The notes under the pieces were generated by a model. That model had not been told where the DNA came from and made no database searches. It worked only from the letters and a program-made list of their open reading frames with translations. From Saprospiraceae bacterium (lineage in GTDB: Bacteria; Bacteroidota; Bacteroidia; Chitinophagales; Saprospiraceae), in the NCBI GenBank assembly GCA_013214355.1, contig JABSSL010000097.1, positions 1 to 64,000 of the forward strand: a stretch of DNA of 64,000 bases, in the 5' to 3' direction. Both the position numbers and the translations under genes were made by a program. How positions within the stretch are numbered: the first letter of the stretch is position 1; every line of letters begins with the position of its first letter. Below, piece after piece: positions 8,967 through 17,600 of this stretch.

Positions 8967-11930
8967 TTGTCGGTGGTAATGGTACTGCTTGCCTGTTCTT
9001 TTGCAGTAGCACAGAAGACGGTAACGGGGACTATTACTGATGGAGAAACAAAGGAACCACTTATCGGAGCGAGTATTCTGGTAACAGGTACAAGTTCAGG
9101 TACAATCACAGACATCGACGGTACCTATTCAATTTCACTTCCTGACGGTGCCGAGTCCCTCACAATTTCTTACACTGGTTTTTCCACACAAACAATCGAG
9201 ATCGGATCTCAATCAGTTATCGATGTAGCTATGGCTGCAGGAGAACTGCTTGAGGAAGTCGTGGTTGTTGGATATGGTACTCAAAGAGAGAAAGAAATTA
9301 CTTCTGCGGTGACTTCTGTGGATGCGGAAGAGTTTAACCAAGGTCCAATTACTGACCCTGCACAATTATTGCAAGGTAAAGTAGCTGGTTTGCAGGTATA
9401 TAACCGTGGTGGTGACCCTAACGGCCAGAGTAATGTGGTACGTTTGAGAGGTATCTCAACGGTTGGTGCAAACACAGAGCCGCTTGTAGTAATAGATGGT
9501 GTAATTGGTGCATCGCTAGCTAATGTAGACCCTAACGATATCGAAAGCATGAGCGTTTTGAAAGACGGTTCTGCTGCCGCTATTTATGGTTCTCGTGGAT
9601 CTTCTGGGGTTATTATCGTTACCACTCGATCTGGTAGTTCAGGTAGTGGCAAAGTAGATTTCTCTTACAATGGCCAACTTGGTACGTCTACTGCGTTCAA
9701 CTCAATTCCGGTTATGAATAGAGATGAATTCCTAGCTACTGGTGGAACGGACTTGGGCTCTGATACCGATTGGATTGACGAGGTAACACGGGCAGGTACC
9801 AGTAATGTACACAGTTTAGCTGCTTCAGGTGGTTTCGGTAACACAAGTTTCCGTGTATCTGGTAACTATCGTAATGTAGATGGTATTCTACAGGGCTCTG
9901 GATTTGAGCAATTCAACGGTCGTTTGAATTTTTCATCTAAAGCACTAAATGATCGTCTATCCATTGATTTCAACTCTTCTTTCACCAATCGTAATTCTGA
10001 ATTTGGCTTCCGGGAAGCATTTCGTTATGCGGTTTTATATAACCCAACAGCTCCAATAATGGGTGCTGACGCTCCATTCGAATTCGCAAGCGATCAATAT
10101 GGTGGTTTCTTTGAGACGCTTGGTCTATTTGATAGTTTCAACCCAGTAGCTATCTACCGACAAAACTCCAACCTTGGAAAACGTACCGAGTCTACTTACG
10201 GTGCTCGCTTAAACTATAAGATCACTGACGAATTGTCTATTACAGGTAGAATTGGACAACAAAACACTACTATTGACAACAGAGAGTACTATCCTACTAC
10301 TTCTTTGTTCCGTGGTAATGCGACTAGTCCAACGCGTAAGGGCCTTGCCAGGTTCTATAACCAGAATACTAGCTTCAGCTTGTACGAAGCTTTTGGTAGC
10401 TACACTAGTAATGTTGGAAGCGGTGACCTAACTATTACTGCAGGTTACTCCTATCAGGAGAACAATTTCCAAGACAACTTCTTGGAACTAGGTGACTTCC
10501 CTGATAACTCTCAGAACTTCAGCAATATCATCGAATCTTCTCAGGACTTACTAAACGCTGGTTTTATCGGCGCTAACAGTAATGCCTCTCCAAATGAGAA
10601 GATCATTGCCTTCTTCGCTAGAGCAAACCTTACGCTTGATAATGCAATCTTCTTGAACGCTTCTATCCGTCGTGAAGGATCTACCAAGCTTGGTGCAGAT
10701 AACCGTTGGGGTATTTTCCCAGCATTTGGTGTTGGTGTTGACTTGAACAACTATTTATCACTTAACAACGTAGATCTATTCAAAGTAAGATTAGGCTACG
10801 GTGTAACTGGTGCCCTGCCTGGTCCAAACGGACTATCTCAGCCCATACGCCAAATCGTAAACGGCGGGGACGGAAGTGTTTCTACCGAGTTGGTTCGAGC
10901 TGCTAACCCCGATCTGAAGTGGGAAGAGAAAGGAGAATTGAACTTAGGTATTGAGTTTGGTATGGGACGTTTCACTGCGACCTTAGACCTATACAATCGT
11001 AACATCCAAGACTTCATCTTGGAAAGAACAGTTGATGCAGCTGTATTTGGTGTAGACCGTCGTTGGGAAAATGCCGGTAAATTGAATACACAAGGGGTAG
11101 AATTGACCCTAGGCATTGATGCCGTTGCTACCAATAAAGTAAGATGGAATACAGGATTAGTTTTAAGCTCTTACAGAACTGTTCTGGATGAATATGTAAT
11201 TCCACAGGACGTATTGGGTAACCTAGGTGCTCCTGGTCAGAACGGTACTAGAATGATCCGTGTAGCAGAAGGCGAAGAGATTGGTCAGATTTGGGGGCCT
11301 GTATTTGATGGAGCGAATGCTGAAGGTGCTCCTACTTTCGTAGACTTGAACGGAGACGGTAACATCGTATCTGATCAGGACAACGCTTTGGACCCAGACG
11401 CTGACTTCCAGGTATTGGGAAGTGGTATTCCTGATCTAGAGTTTGGTTGGACCAACCAACTAAGCATAGGTAAGTGGAATGTTAATGCTTTCTTCCGTGG
11501 TGCCATTGGTCACAGCCTTGTGAACACGTGGCGTGCCTTCTACGAACCAGTGATTGCTTCTCAGTCTTCTTACAACTTCGTTAATACTGACCTACGTGTT
11601 CCAGATCTTACCTCTGCCCAGTTCAGTTCTTTGTATGTAGAGAAAGCCGACTTTTTCAAGTTAGATAACTTAACAATCTCAAGATCCTTTAGCTTTAGTG
11701 GTGACAGTGCTATCCGTAGTTTGACCGTTTCTTTGACGGGTCAGAACTTGTTCGTAATTACTGGATACACTGGAGCTGACCCTGAGCCAGCACTTGTTGA
11801 TTACGGAAGTCCAGGAAATGGAGCAAACATTAATTTCTCCAATCCTAATGTACTTACACCTGGTATCGACAGACGTTACAACTACTTTGCGTCTCGTACT
11901 TACACGCTTGGGGTGAATCTTAATTTTTAA
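8967..11930 (+). CDS. SusC/RagA family TonB-linked outer membrane protein
   Basis: At least 987 aa. The order is signal peptide, carboxypeptidase-regulatory-like domain (KTVTGTITDGETKEPLIGA, about 18-95), TonB-dependent plug (LEEVVVVGYGTQREKEITSAV, then DPAQLLQGKVAGLQV and DVLKDG/SAAAIYGSRGSSGVIIVTT), and a long beta-barrel ending in a C-terminal Phe (GVNLNF). It forms the outer-membrane channel that, with the SusD lipoprotein, imports oligosaccharides or other oligomers using TonB energy. The reported start is a TTG and gives a signal with no basic n-region. The upstream frame adds T-K-R-L-L-H-R-F-S, a better signal, but no start codon opens it: the good ATG at 8936 is one frame away. A small indel near 8939 is likely. 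SusD follows after 19 bases. Confidence 0.9.
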   Translation: MSVVMVLLACSFAVAQKTVTGTITDGETKEPLIGASILVTGTSSGTITDIDGTYSISLPDGAESLTISYTGFSTQTIEIGSQSVIDVAMAAGELLEEVVVVGYGTQREKEITSAVTSVDAEEFNQGPITDPAQLLQGKVAGLQVYNRGGDPNGQSNVVRLRGISTVGANTEPLVVIDGVIGASLANVDPNDIESMSVLKDGSAAAIYGSRGSSGVIIVTTRSGSSGSGKVDFSYNGQLGTSTAFNSIPVMNRDEFLATGGTDLGSDTDWIDEVTRAGTSNVHSLAASGGFGNTSFRVSGNYRNVDGILQGSGFEQFNGRLNFSSKALNDRLSIDFNSSFTNRNSEFGFREAFRYAVLYNPTAPIMGADAPFEFASDQYGGFFETLGLFDSFNPVAIYRQNSNLGKRTESTYGARLNYKITDELSITGRIGQQNTTIDNREYYPTTSLFRGNATSPTRKGLARFYNQNTSFSLYEAFGSYTSNVGSGDLTITAGYSYQENNFQDNFLELGDFPDNSQNFSNIIESSQDLLNAGFIGANSNASPNEKIIAFFARANLTLDNAIFLNASIRREGSTKLGADNRWGIFPAFGVGVDLNNYLSLNNVDLFKVRLGYGVTGALPGPNGLSQPIRQIVNGGDGSVSTELVRAANPDLKWEEKGELNLGIEFGMGRFTATLDLYNRNIQDFILERTVDAAVFGVDRRWENAGKLNTQGVELTLGIDAVATNKVRWNTGLVLSSYRTVLDEYVIPQDVLGNLGAPGQNGTRMIRVAEGEEIGQIWGPVFDGANAEGAPTFVDLNGDGNIVSDQDNALDPDADFQVLGSGIPDLEFGWTNQLSIGKWNVNAFFRGAIGHSLVNTWRAFYEPVIASQSSYNFVNTDLRVPDLTSAQFSSLYVEKADFFKLDNLTISRSFSFSGDSAIRSLTVSLTGQNLFVITGYTGADPEPALVDYGSPGNGANINFSNPNVLTPGIDRRYNYFASRTYTLGVNLNF

Positions 11931-11949
11931 CCAGAAAAAGTGTTAGATA

Positions 11950-13557
11950 ATGAATAAGTTTTTAAAGTACTTCATGTTCTCCTGTCTGACAGTCTTAGCA
12001 CTGGCAGCTTGCACCGATCTGGAGGAAGATCTAATCGGTGACATCACCAAAGACATCACCGTTGACGGTATCGATGTCAGTGGTGGCGGTGATGCAGGAG
12101 GGGAGCTAACGGCTGCTTATGCCGAATTACGAAATGCCGGTACGGCTAATCACGGTAGTTATTATGCTATCCAGGAACTTACTTCTGACGAAATGTTGAT
12201 CGGAGCAAAAGGTGGTGACTGGTTTGATGGTGGTATCCTAATTCAGTTACATCAACATACCTATACTTCTACGCACGATTTCGTAAAGAATGCTTGGAAT
12301 GGTATCTATAATGCTATCGGTACGGTTAATGACAAATTAGGTGGTGGAACGCTAAGTGCAGAAGAGACTGCTCAGGCTCGCGCTTTGAGAGCTCACTTCT
12401 ACTGGCGATTATTAGACTTGTTCGGTAACGTAAAGATCGTTACAGAATCAGATCCAGATCCAGCTCAAACTGATCGTGCCACTCTTTTCAACTTTGTTGA
12501 AAGTGAATTGCTTGCTGCACTTGGTGTAGCAGAGATTACTGCAGATATGGATTTGAGTGCAAGTCCACTAGCTGATGGTGGTAACGCTTATATCTTGAAT
12601 CGCTACGGTGCCCTAGGTATCCTGTCTAAGCTATATCTAAATGCAGAAGTATACATTGGTACGCCAATGTATGACAAAGCTGAAATGGCTGCTTCTTACA
12701 TTATTGACAGTGGCGTTTACATCCTTTGTGACGCAGGCTGTACGGTAAACAACCTTGGCAAGCGACCAAAGGTGGATGCTGACCCAGCAGAACTGGAAGG
12801 ATATGCAGCGGTATTTGCGCCTAACAACGAGGGCAATCCAGAGCATATCTTCTCCGTCATGTATGATGAAGTTTCTGGTACGGGGATGAACTTCTCCCAA
12901 ATGAACCTTCACTACTCCAGTCAGTTTACTTGGAACTTTGATGCTCAGCCTTGGAACGGTTATGCTACATTGGAAGAATTCTACAATTCTTATGAAACTA
13001 ATGATAAGCGTAGAGTAAACAACTTCATCGTTGGTCCACAACTTGACTTCAGTGGTTCTGCTTTGCTAGACTTTGCTGCTGATGATGACAACATTCAGTT
13101 GAACTATACCCCAGCCATCAACGAGCTAGCACCTAACTCAATCCGTGAAGCAGGTGCTCGTGCTAGTAAGTTCAGCTTTAAGCAATTCGGTCGTGCAGAT
13201 ATGGACAATGACTTCCCTATCGTTCGTTTAGGTGAAATCTACCTAACTCGTGCCGAAGCAAAAGCTCGCCAGAGTGGCAACTGGGGTGATGCTATGGATG
13301 ACTTGAACGTATTGCGTTCTAGAGCTGGCGTTGCTACTTACAAAGGTGATGGTGACTTGACGGAAACGGAATTCCTTGCTGAAAGAGGCCGTGAAATGTT
13401 CCAAGAAACATCTCGTCGTACGGACTTGATCCGCTTCGGTAAATACAATGGTTCTTGGTGGGAGAAGCCTGCGTCTGAATCTTTCAGAAACATCTTCCCT
13501 ATTCCTCAGGAACAAATTGATGCCGGTACAGGCTTGACACAGAATCCTGGGTACTAA
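11950..13557 (+). CDS. SusD/RagB family nutrient-binding lipoprotein
   Basis: A 535-aa surface lipoprotein with lipobox L-A-A-C (Cys21). It shows the SusD pattern: TPR-like helices with GTANHGSYYAIQELTSDEM, the ARALRAHFYWRLLDLFGNV block near 147-165, and the C-terminal half with PIVRLGEIYLTRAEAKAR, DLNVLRSRAGV, ERGREMFQETSRRTDLIRFGKY and FPIPQEQIDAG. These are the RagB/SusD C-terminal signatures. It caps the SusC channel and binds the imported ligand outside the cell. It is 19 bases downstream of SusC and is followed by a very strong hairpin (13584-13623), so the SusCD transcript may end or be attenuated there. Confidence 0.93.
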   Translation: MNKFLKYFMFSCLTVLALAACTDLEEDLIGDITKDITVDGIDVSGGGDAGGELTAAYAELRNAGTANHGSYYAIQELTSDEMLIGAKGGDWFDGGILIQLHQHTYTSTHDFVKNAWNGIYNAIGTVNDKLGGGTLSAEETAQARALRAHFYWRLLDLFGNVKIVTESDPDPAQTDRATLFNFVESELLAALGVAEITADMDLSASPLADGGNAYILNRYGALGILSKLYLNAEVYIGTPMYDKAEMAASYIIDSGVYILCDAGCTVNNLGKRPKVDADPAELEGYAAVFAPNNEGNPEHIFSVMYDEVSGTGMNFSQMNLHYSSQFTWNFDAQPWNGYATLEEFYNSYETNDKRRVNNFIVGPQLDFSGSALLDFAADDDNIQLNYTPAINELAPNSIREAGARASKFSFKQFGRADMDNDFPIVRLGEIYLTRAEAKARQSGNWGDAMDDLNVLRSRAGVATYKGDGDLTETEFLAERGREMFQETSRRTDLIRFGKYNGSWWEKPASESFRNIFPIPQEQIDAGTGLTQNPGY

Positions 13558-13583
13558 TATTAGTATTCATTTTCTGATATTGT

Positions 13584-13623
13584 AGTATTCCGGATTTTCC
13601 CTTGTTGGAAAATCCGGAATACT
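13584..13623. terminator. 17-bp perfect stem-loop after SusD
   Basis: AGTATTCCGGATTTTCC (13584-13600) pairs perfectly with the complement at 13607-13623 across a six-base loop (CTTGTT). The right arm is followed by an A/T-rich stretch but no T-run, so it may be a partial terminator, a 3' end stabiliser, or an attenuator between SusCD and the downstream lipoprotein genes. Confidence 0.65.
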
Positions 13624-13723
13624 TATATTAAAGACAGTACTGAGGTAAACTTATTGGCTGAAAATGGGGCCAAAACCTTGGGTTTTAGGGCAATAAAATT
13701 CAAAGCTTTAGGTCGACATCCAG

Positions 13724-16700
13724 ATGAATAAGATTAGATCAGTTCATAGATCAAAACACAATATGAGATCGATAGTTATCACCAAGATCTTATTGGGGGC
13801 GGTAGTATTGTTGCTCAGCGCATGTGGAGAGAAGACCCAACCTCAATTTACACTGGTTGATCCAGATCGATCAGGGATATATTTTTCGAATGAACTCTCC
13901 ATAACCGAAGACTATAACCCTTATACCTACCGTAACTTCTATAATGGTGGAGGAGTCGCCCTAGGTGACATTAATAATGACGGACTGCTAGATATCTACT
14001 TCACCGGTAACCTAGTCCCCAACAAACTATACCTAAACAAAGGAGCATTTCAATTTGAAGACATCACCGAACAAGCTGGAGTTGCCTGTAAAGACGTATG
14101 GTCTGCTGGCGTCAATCTAGTGGATGTGAACGGGGATGGATGGCTCGACATTTATGTCTGCAAAGCAGGAAAACCTGGAGGAGAAAATCGCAATAATGAA
14201 CTTTTCATTAACCAGGGAGATCTCACCTTTAAAGAAGAATCCAAAGCTTACGGATTAGATATCACCGGACTATCTATACAGTCCGCTTTTTTTGATTATG
14301 ATCTCGATGGAGATCTGGATTGCTACCTACTAAATAACTCCATTCGTTCTGTTGGCGGCTTCGACATGCAGGTTGGCCTACGAGATAAATATGACCCCGA
14401 AGGCAATAAACTCTTAGAAAATCGTGACGGTAAGTTTGTAGACGTCACGCAACAGGCCGGCATCTACTCTAGTAGCATCGGCTATGGGCTAGGCATCACG
14501 CTCGCCGATTTCAATACGGATGGCTGGCCCGATATTTTCTTATCGAATGATTTCTTTGAAAAAGACTATCTATACCTCAATAATCAAAATGGCACCTTTA
14601 CCGAACGGGTCGACAGTAGTTTATCCTCTCTGTCTATGGGTTCCATGGGAGCAGATGCCTCTGATTTAGATAATGACTTACTCCCTGAGATCTTTGTAAC
14701 AGAAATGCTGCCTAGATCAATTGACCGCAAGAAAACCAAAACCGTTTACGAGAATTGGGATAAATATCGATTAGCTGTCTCCAAAGGCTATCATCATCAA
14801 TTTGCTCGCAATGTGCTCCACAAGAATCTGAATGGCAATCAATTCGTCGAATTAGGCCGTTTGGCGGGTGTAGAAAGTTCAGAGTGGAGTTGGTCAGCCC
14901 TTATTCAGGATTTTGACAATGATGGACTTAGAGACATTTTCATAAGTAATGGTATTCGCTCCGATCTGTTGGATAAGGATTATCTCAACTACATGGCCAA
15001 TGATGCGCGCGTAAAAGCCATGATCGATCAGGATGAGGAAGTTTTGAAAAAATTGTTGGATGTAATGCCATCAGAAGCGGTTAGTAACGCCATGTTTAAA
15101 AATGAAGGGAACTTACAGTTCTCTTATCAATCCCTGGCTTGGGGATTGGAGGCCCCTACTTTCAGCAATGGGAGTGCCTACGGAGACCTGGACAATGACG
15201 GGGATCTGGACTTAATTACCAATAATGTCGACCAAGTAGCGTCTCTTTATCGCAATAACTCAAATGAGACCCCTTTCCGGGGTATCGGGGTAAATCTTCA
15301 ATACAAGGATGCCAATGTTCATGCCATTGGGGCGAAGGTAATCGTGGTAGCAGATTCCTTTCGGAGTATGTTTGAATACTATCCGGCCAAAGGCTTCCAA
15401 AGTTGCTCGGCCGTTCCTCCGATTTTTGGTGTAGGAGTCAGAAACCAGGTAGATAGCCTAATTGTTATTTGGCCCAATGGAGAAGCCAGTATTCGTACCG
15501 ACTTACCGACGGGGCAAACCTACCCAATCAGCTATCAGGAAACGAATCCGAATACCTTTTCCCTTCCAAGCGGGCAAGAACAAGCAGCCATTTCGCAAGC
15601 CATGGATACCTCCATTGCTTTTACCCATCGTGAAATCGGATTAAACTTCTTTGACCAAGAACGAATGCTCCTCTCCATGCCGGGACGTCAAGGACCAGGA
15701 ATAACGGTGGGGGATGTCAATCAGGATGGTATAGAAGATGTATTTGTTGGAGGTGGGAAAAACCAAGAATCAGCTCTTTTTCTCTCTGAAAAAGATAAAT
15801 ATATTCCACAATACTTGTTTTCAGATACCCGTCGGTCCGAGGTCACTGCGGCTGAATTTTTCGATTGCGACCAAGATGGTGACCTTGATCTGTATATAGC
15901 ACATGGAGGCAAAGGATTTTCCATCTACGCCCCTGAATTACATGATGCATTGTATTTAAATGATGGGCGTGGCAGTTTTTCTCTAGCTCAGGATCGGCTT
16001 TCTTTCCCCTACCCTATTTCGACTGGAGACATTGCCATTGCCGACTTGAACAAGGACGGCCTATTGGATCTAGTCGTTGGAGAGGCGATGAAAACCAGGC
16101 GTTACGGCATTCCAGGGAGCGCCTTGATTTTCATAAACCAAGGGAAAGGCCAGTTTTCACTCCTTGACAGTGACTTGACTAAGGATCTGGGGATGATCAA
16201 GGCTGTCGAATGTGCCGATATCAATTCGGATGGCTGGCTGGACATTATTATGGCAGGGCCATACATGCCCGTCACTATGCTATTGAATAAAGAAGGAGCA
16301 TTCAAAGATCCCGCCCAACGCCAAACCCTTCCCCGTAGTGAGGGCCTATGGAATTGTATTGAAACTATAGACTTAGACGAGGATGGTGACCCAGATTTTG
16401 TGTTGGGTAATCTTGGCCAGAACAACTTCTTTAAAAAAGGGCTAAGAGTACTGGTAAATGATTTTGATGACAATGGTACGATTGAACAGATCGCTTGCCA
16501 GGTGACTGACGAAGGTCATTTCCCCATTCATGACATCGATGAGTTGTATGCTCAAATGCCGCTCTTAAAAAAAGTATACCGCTCCTACCAGGAGTTTGCC
16601 CAAGCGCCCCTGGAGGACTTAGTTCCGGAGGAGAAATTTAAAGCGGCTTTAGCATTACAATTCCAGGAAAGCAATAGTCTGATTCTACGGAATGAAAACG

Positions 16701-17017
16701 GAAATCTAATACCAGAATACCTACCTATAGAAGCCCAATATTCCACGGTCAATGCGATACTTGCAGAGGATCTCAATCAGGATGGTATTCCAGATTTGGT
16801 GCTGGGCGGTAATGACTACAATTACAAACCACAATTTGGCCGGCAGGATGCGGCACTGGGTTGGGTGTGTTTTGGTGAAAAAAGTGCTGAAAGTGTTATT
16901 TTTGCGGGCTGCCGGACCTTAGGTATTTCAGGCCAAATCCGGGAAATAGAACGCATTAATCAAAACCAAATCATCGTAGGAGTTAATAATGGAGAAGTTA
17001 AGTTATTTGCTTACTAG
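13724..17017 (+). CDS. ASPIC/UnbV-VCBS repeat lipoprotein, paralogue 1
   Basis: A 1,097-aa lipoprotein (Cys34 counted from 13724; a second ATG at 13763 leaves a more usual signal with lipobox L-L-S-A-C and may be the true start). The N-terminal half has many FG-GAP/VCBS repeats with Ca-binding DxNxDGxxD loops (GDINNDGLLDIYF, VDVNGDGWLDIYV, DYDLDGDLD), then an ASPIC/UnbV domain (HAIGAKVIV, FGVGVRNQVDSLIVIWPNG), then a second VCBS block. The repeats probably fold as beta-propellers at the cell surface. Domain layout matches CRTAC1-like proteins frequently found in SusCD loci. Its 3' end overlaps the next gene by 29 bases. Confidence 0.9.
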   Translation: MNKIRSVHRSKHNMRSIVITKILLGAVVLLLSACGEKTQPQFTLVDPDRSGIYFSNELSITEDYNPYTYRNFYNGGGVALGDINNDGLLDIYFTGNLVPNKLYLNKGAFQFEDITEQAGVACKDVWSAGVNLVDVNGDGWLDIYVCKAGKPGGENRNNELFINQGDLTFKEESKAYGLDITGLSIQSAFFDYDLDGDLDCYLLNNSIRSVGGFDMQVGLRDKYDPEGNKLLENRDGKFVDVTQQAGIYSSSIGYGLGITLADFNTDGWPDIFLSNDFFEKDYLYLNNQNGTFTERVDSSLSSLSMGSMGADASDLDNDLLPEIFVTEMLPRSIDRKKTKTVYENWDKYRLAVSKGYHHQFARNVLHKNLNGNQFVELGRLAGVESSEWSWSALIQDFDNDGLRDIFISNGIRSDLLDKDYLNYMANDARVKAMIDQDEEVLKKLLDVMPSEAVSNAMFKNEGNLQFSYQSLAWGLEAPTFSNGSAYGDLDNDGDLDLITNNVDQVASLYRNNSNETPFRGIGVNLQYKDANVHAIGAKVIVVADSFRSMFEYYPAKGFQSCSAVPPIFGVGVRNQVDSLIVIWPNGEASIRTDLPTGQTYPISYQETNPNTFSLPSGQEQAAISQAMDTSIAFTHREIGLNFFDQERMLLSMPGRQGPGITVGDVNQDGIEDVFVGGGKNQESALFLSEKDKYIPQYLFSDTRRSEVTAAEFFDCDQDGDLDLYIAHGGKGFSIYAPELHDALYLNDGRGSFSLAQDRLSFPYPISTGDIAIADLNKDGLLDLVVGEAMKTRRYGIPGSALIFINQGKGQFSLLDSDLTKDLGMIKAVECADINSDGWLDIIMAGPYMPVTMLLNKEGAFKDPAQRQTLPRSEGLWNCIETIDLDEDGDPDFVLGNLGQNNFFKKGLRVLVNDFDDNGTIEQIACQVTDEGHFPIHDIDELYAQMPLLKKVYRSYQEFAQAPLEDLVPEEKFKAALALQFQESNSLILRNENGNLIPEYLPIEAQYSTVNAILAEDLNQDGIPDLVLGGNDYNYKPQFGRQDAALGWVCFGEKSAESVIFAGCRTLGISGQIREIERINQNQIIVGVNNGEVKLFAY

Positions 17018-17600
17018 CCGTCTCTTATGGATAATGTTAGCAGTAGTAAGCTTATCGGCTTGTAAGTCAGAATATGAACAAAGAGTTGAAAAAGAATTAG
17101 CCAGCGGAGTTACGCAGGATAGCCTGATCTTAGGGCTGCGCATGGGACTAAGCAAGCAAGAATATTTCGATGCTTGTTGGGAATTAAACAGGCAGCAGCA
17201 AATTAACTCAGGGACAGGTGACGCCTCGGCCCACTACATCACAGATCGCGACTCCAATGGCTTGAATACGCTTCGCTCAAAAGATGTACTCTTCTTCGGC
17301 GTTTTCGATGAAGAGGATATCATGAGAGGGATGCAGATGACCTACTCATTCGTAGCCTGGGCCCCATGGAATCGCAATATGCAGTCAGACAGCCTCTTGC
17401 TGCATCTGCGTGATGAATTCCTTTTGGACTATCCAGGTAATGATTTTATAGAACTTAAGTTAAAAGAGGCCGAAAATCCCGCCCTGGTGAAGATCGATGG
17501 TAATCGTCAGATATTGATGTATGCTAAAGGGAAGAAAGATGTAGTAGTCAAGATTGAAGATTTACAATATAAGCTGAAGGAGCAATGGAAAAAAGAATAG
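16989..17600 (+). CDS. Small lipoprotein of unknown function in the VCBS cluster
   Basis: A 203-aa protein with a basic-hydrophobic leader and lipobox L-S-A-C (Cys25). I do not recognise the family. The mature part is charged and largely helical at both ends, with LGLRMGLSKQEYFDACWELNRQ near 49-70 and an aromatic middle (MQMTYSFVAWAPWNRNM). The LGLxxGmsxxEf wording resembles a motif in small Bacteroidota lipoproteins, but this is only a similarity by eye. It overlaps the preceding gene by 29 bases and the following gene by 16, so it is made with the two large VCBS lipoproteins and likely works with them in the periplasm or outer membrane. Confidence 0.82.
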   Translation: MEKLSYLLTSRLLWIMLAVVSLSACKSEYEQRVEKELASGVTQDSLILGLRMGLSKQEYFDACWELNRQQQINSGTGDASAHYITDRDSNGLNTLRSKDVLFFGVFDEEDIMRGMQMTYSFVAWAPWNRNMQSDSLLLHLRDEFLLDYPGNDFIELKLKEAENPALVKIDGNRQILMYAKGKKDVVVKIEDLQYKLKEQWKKE

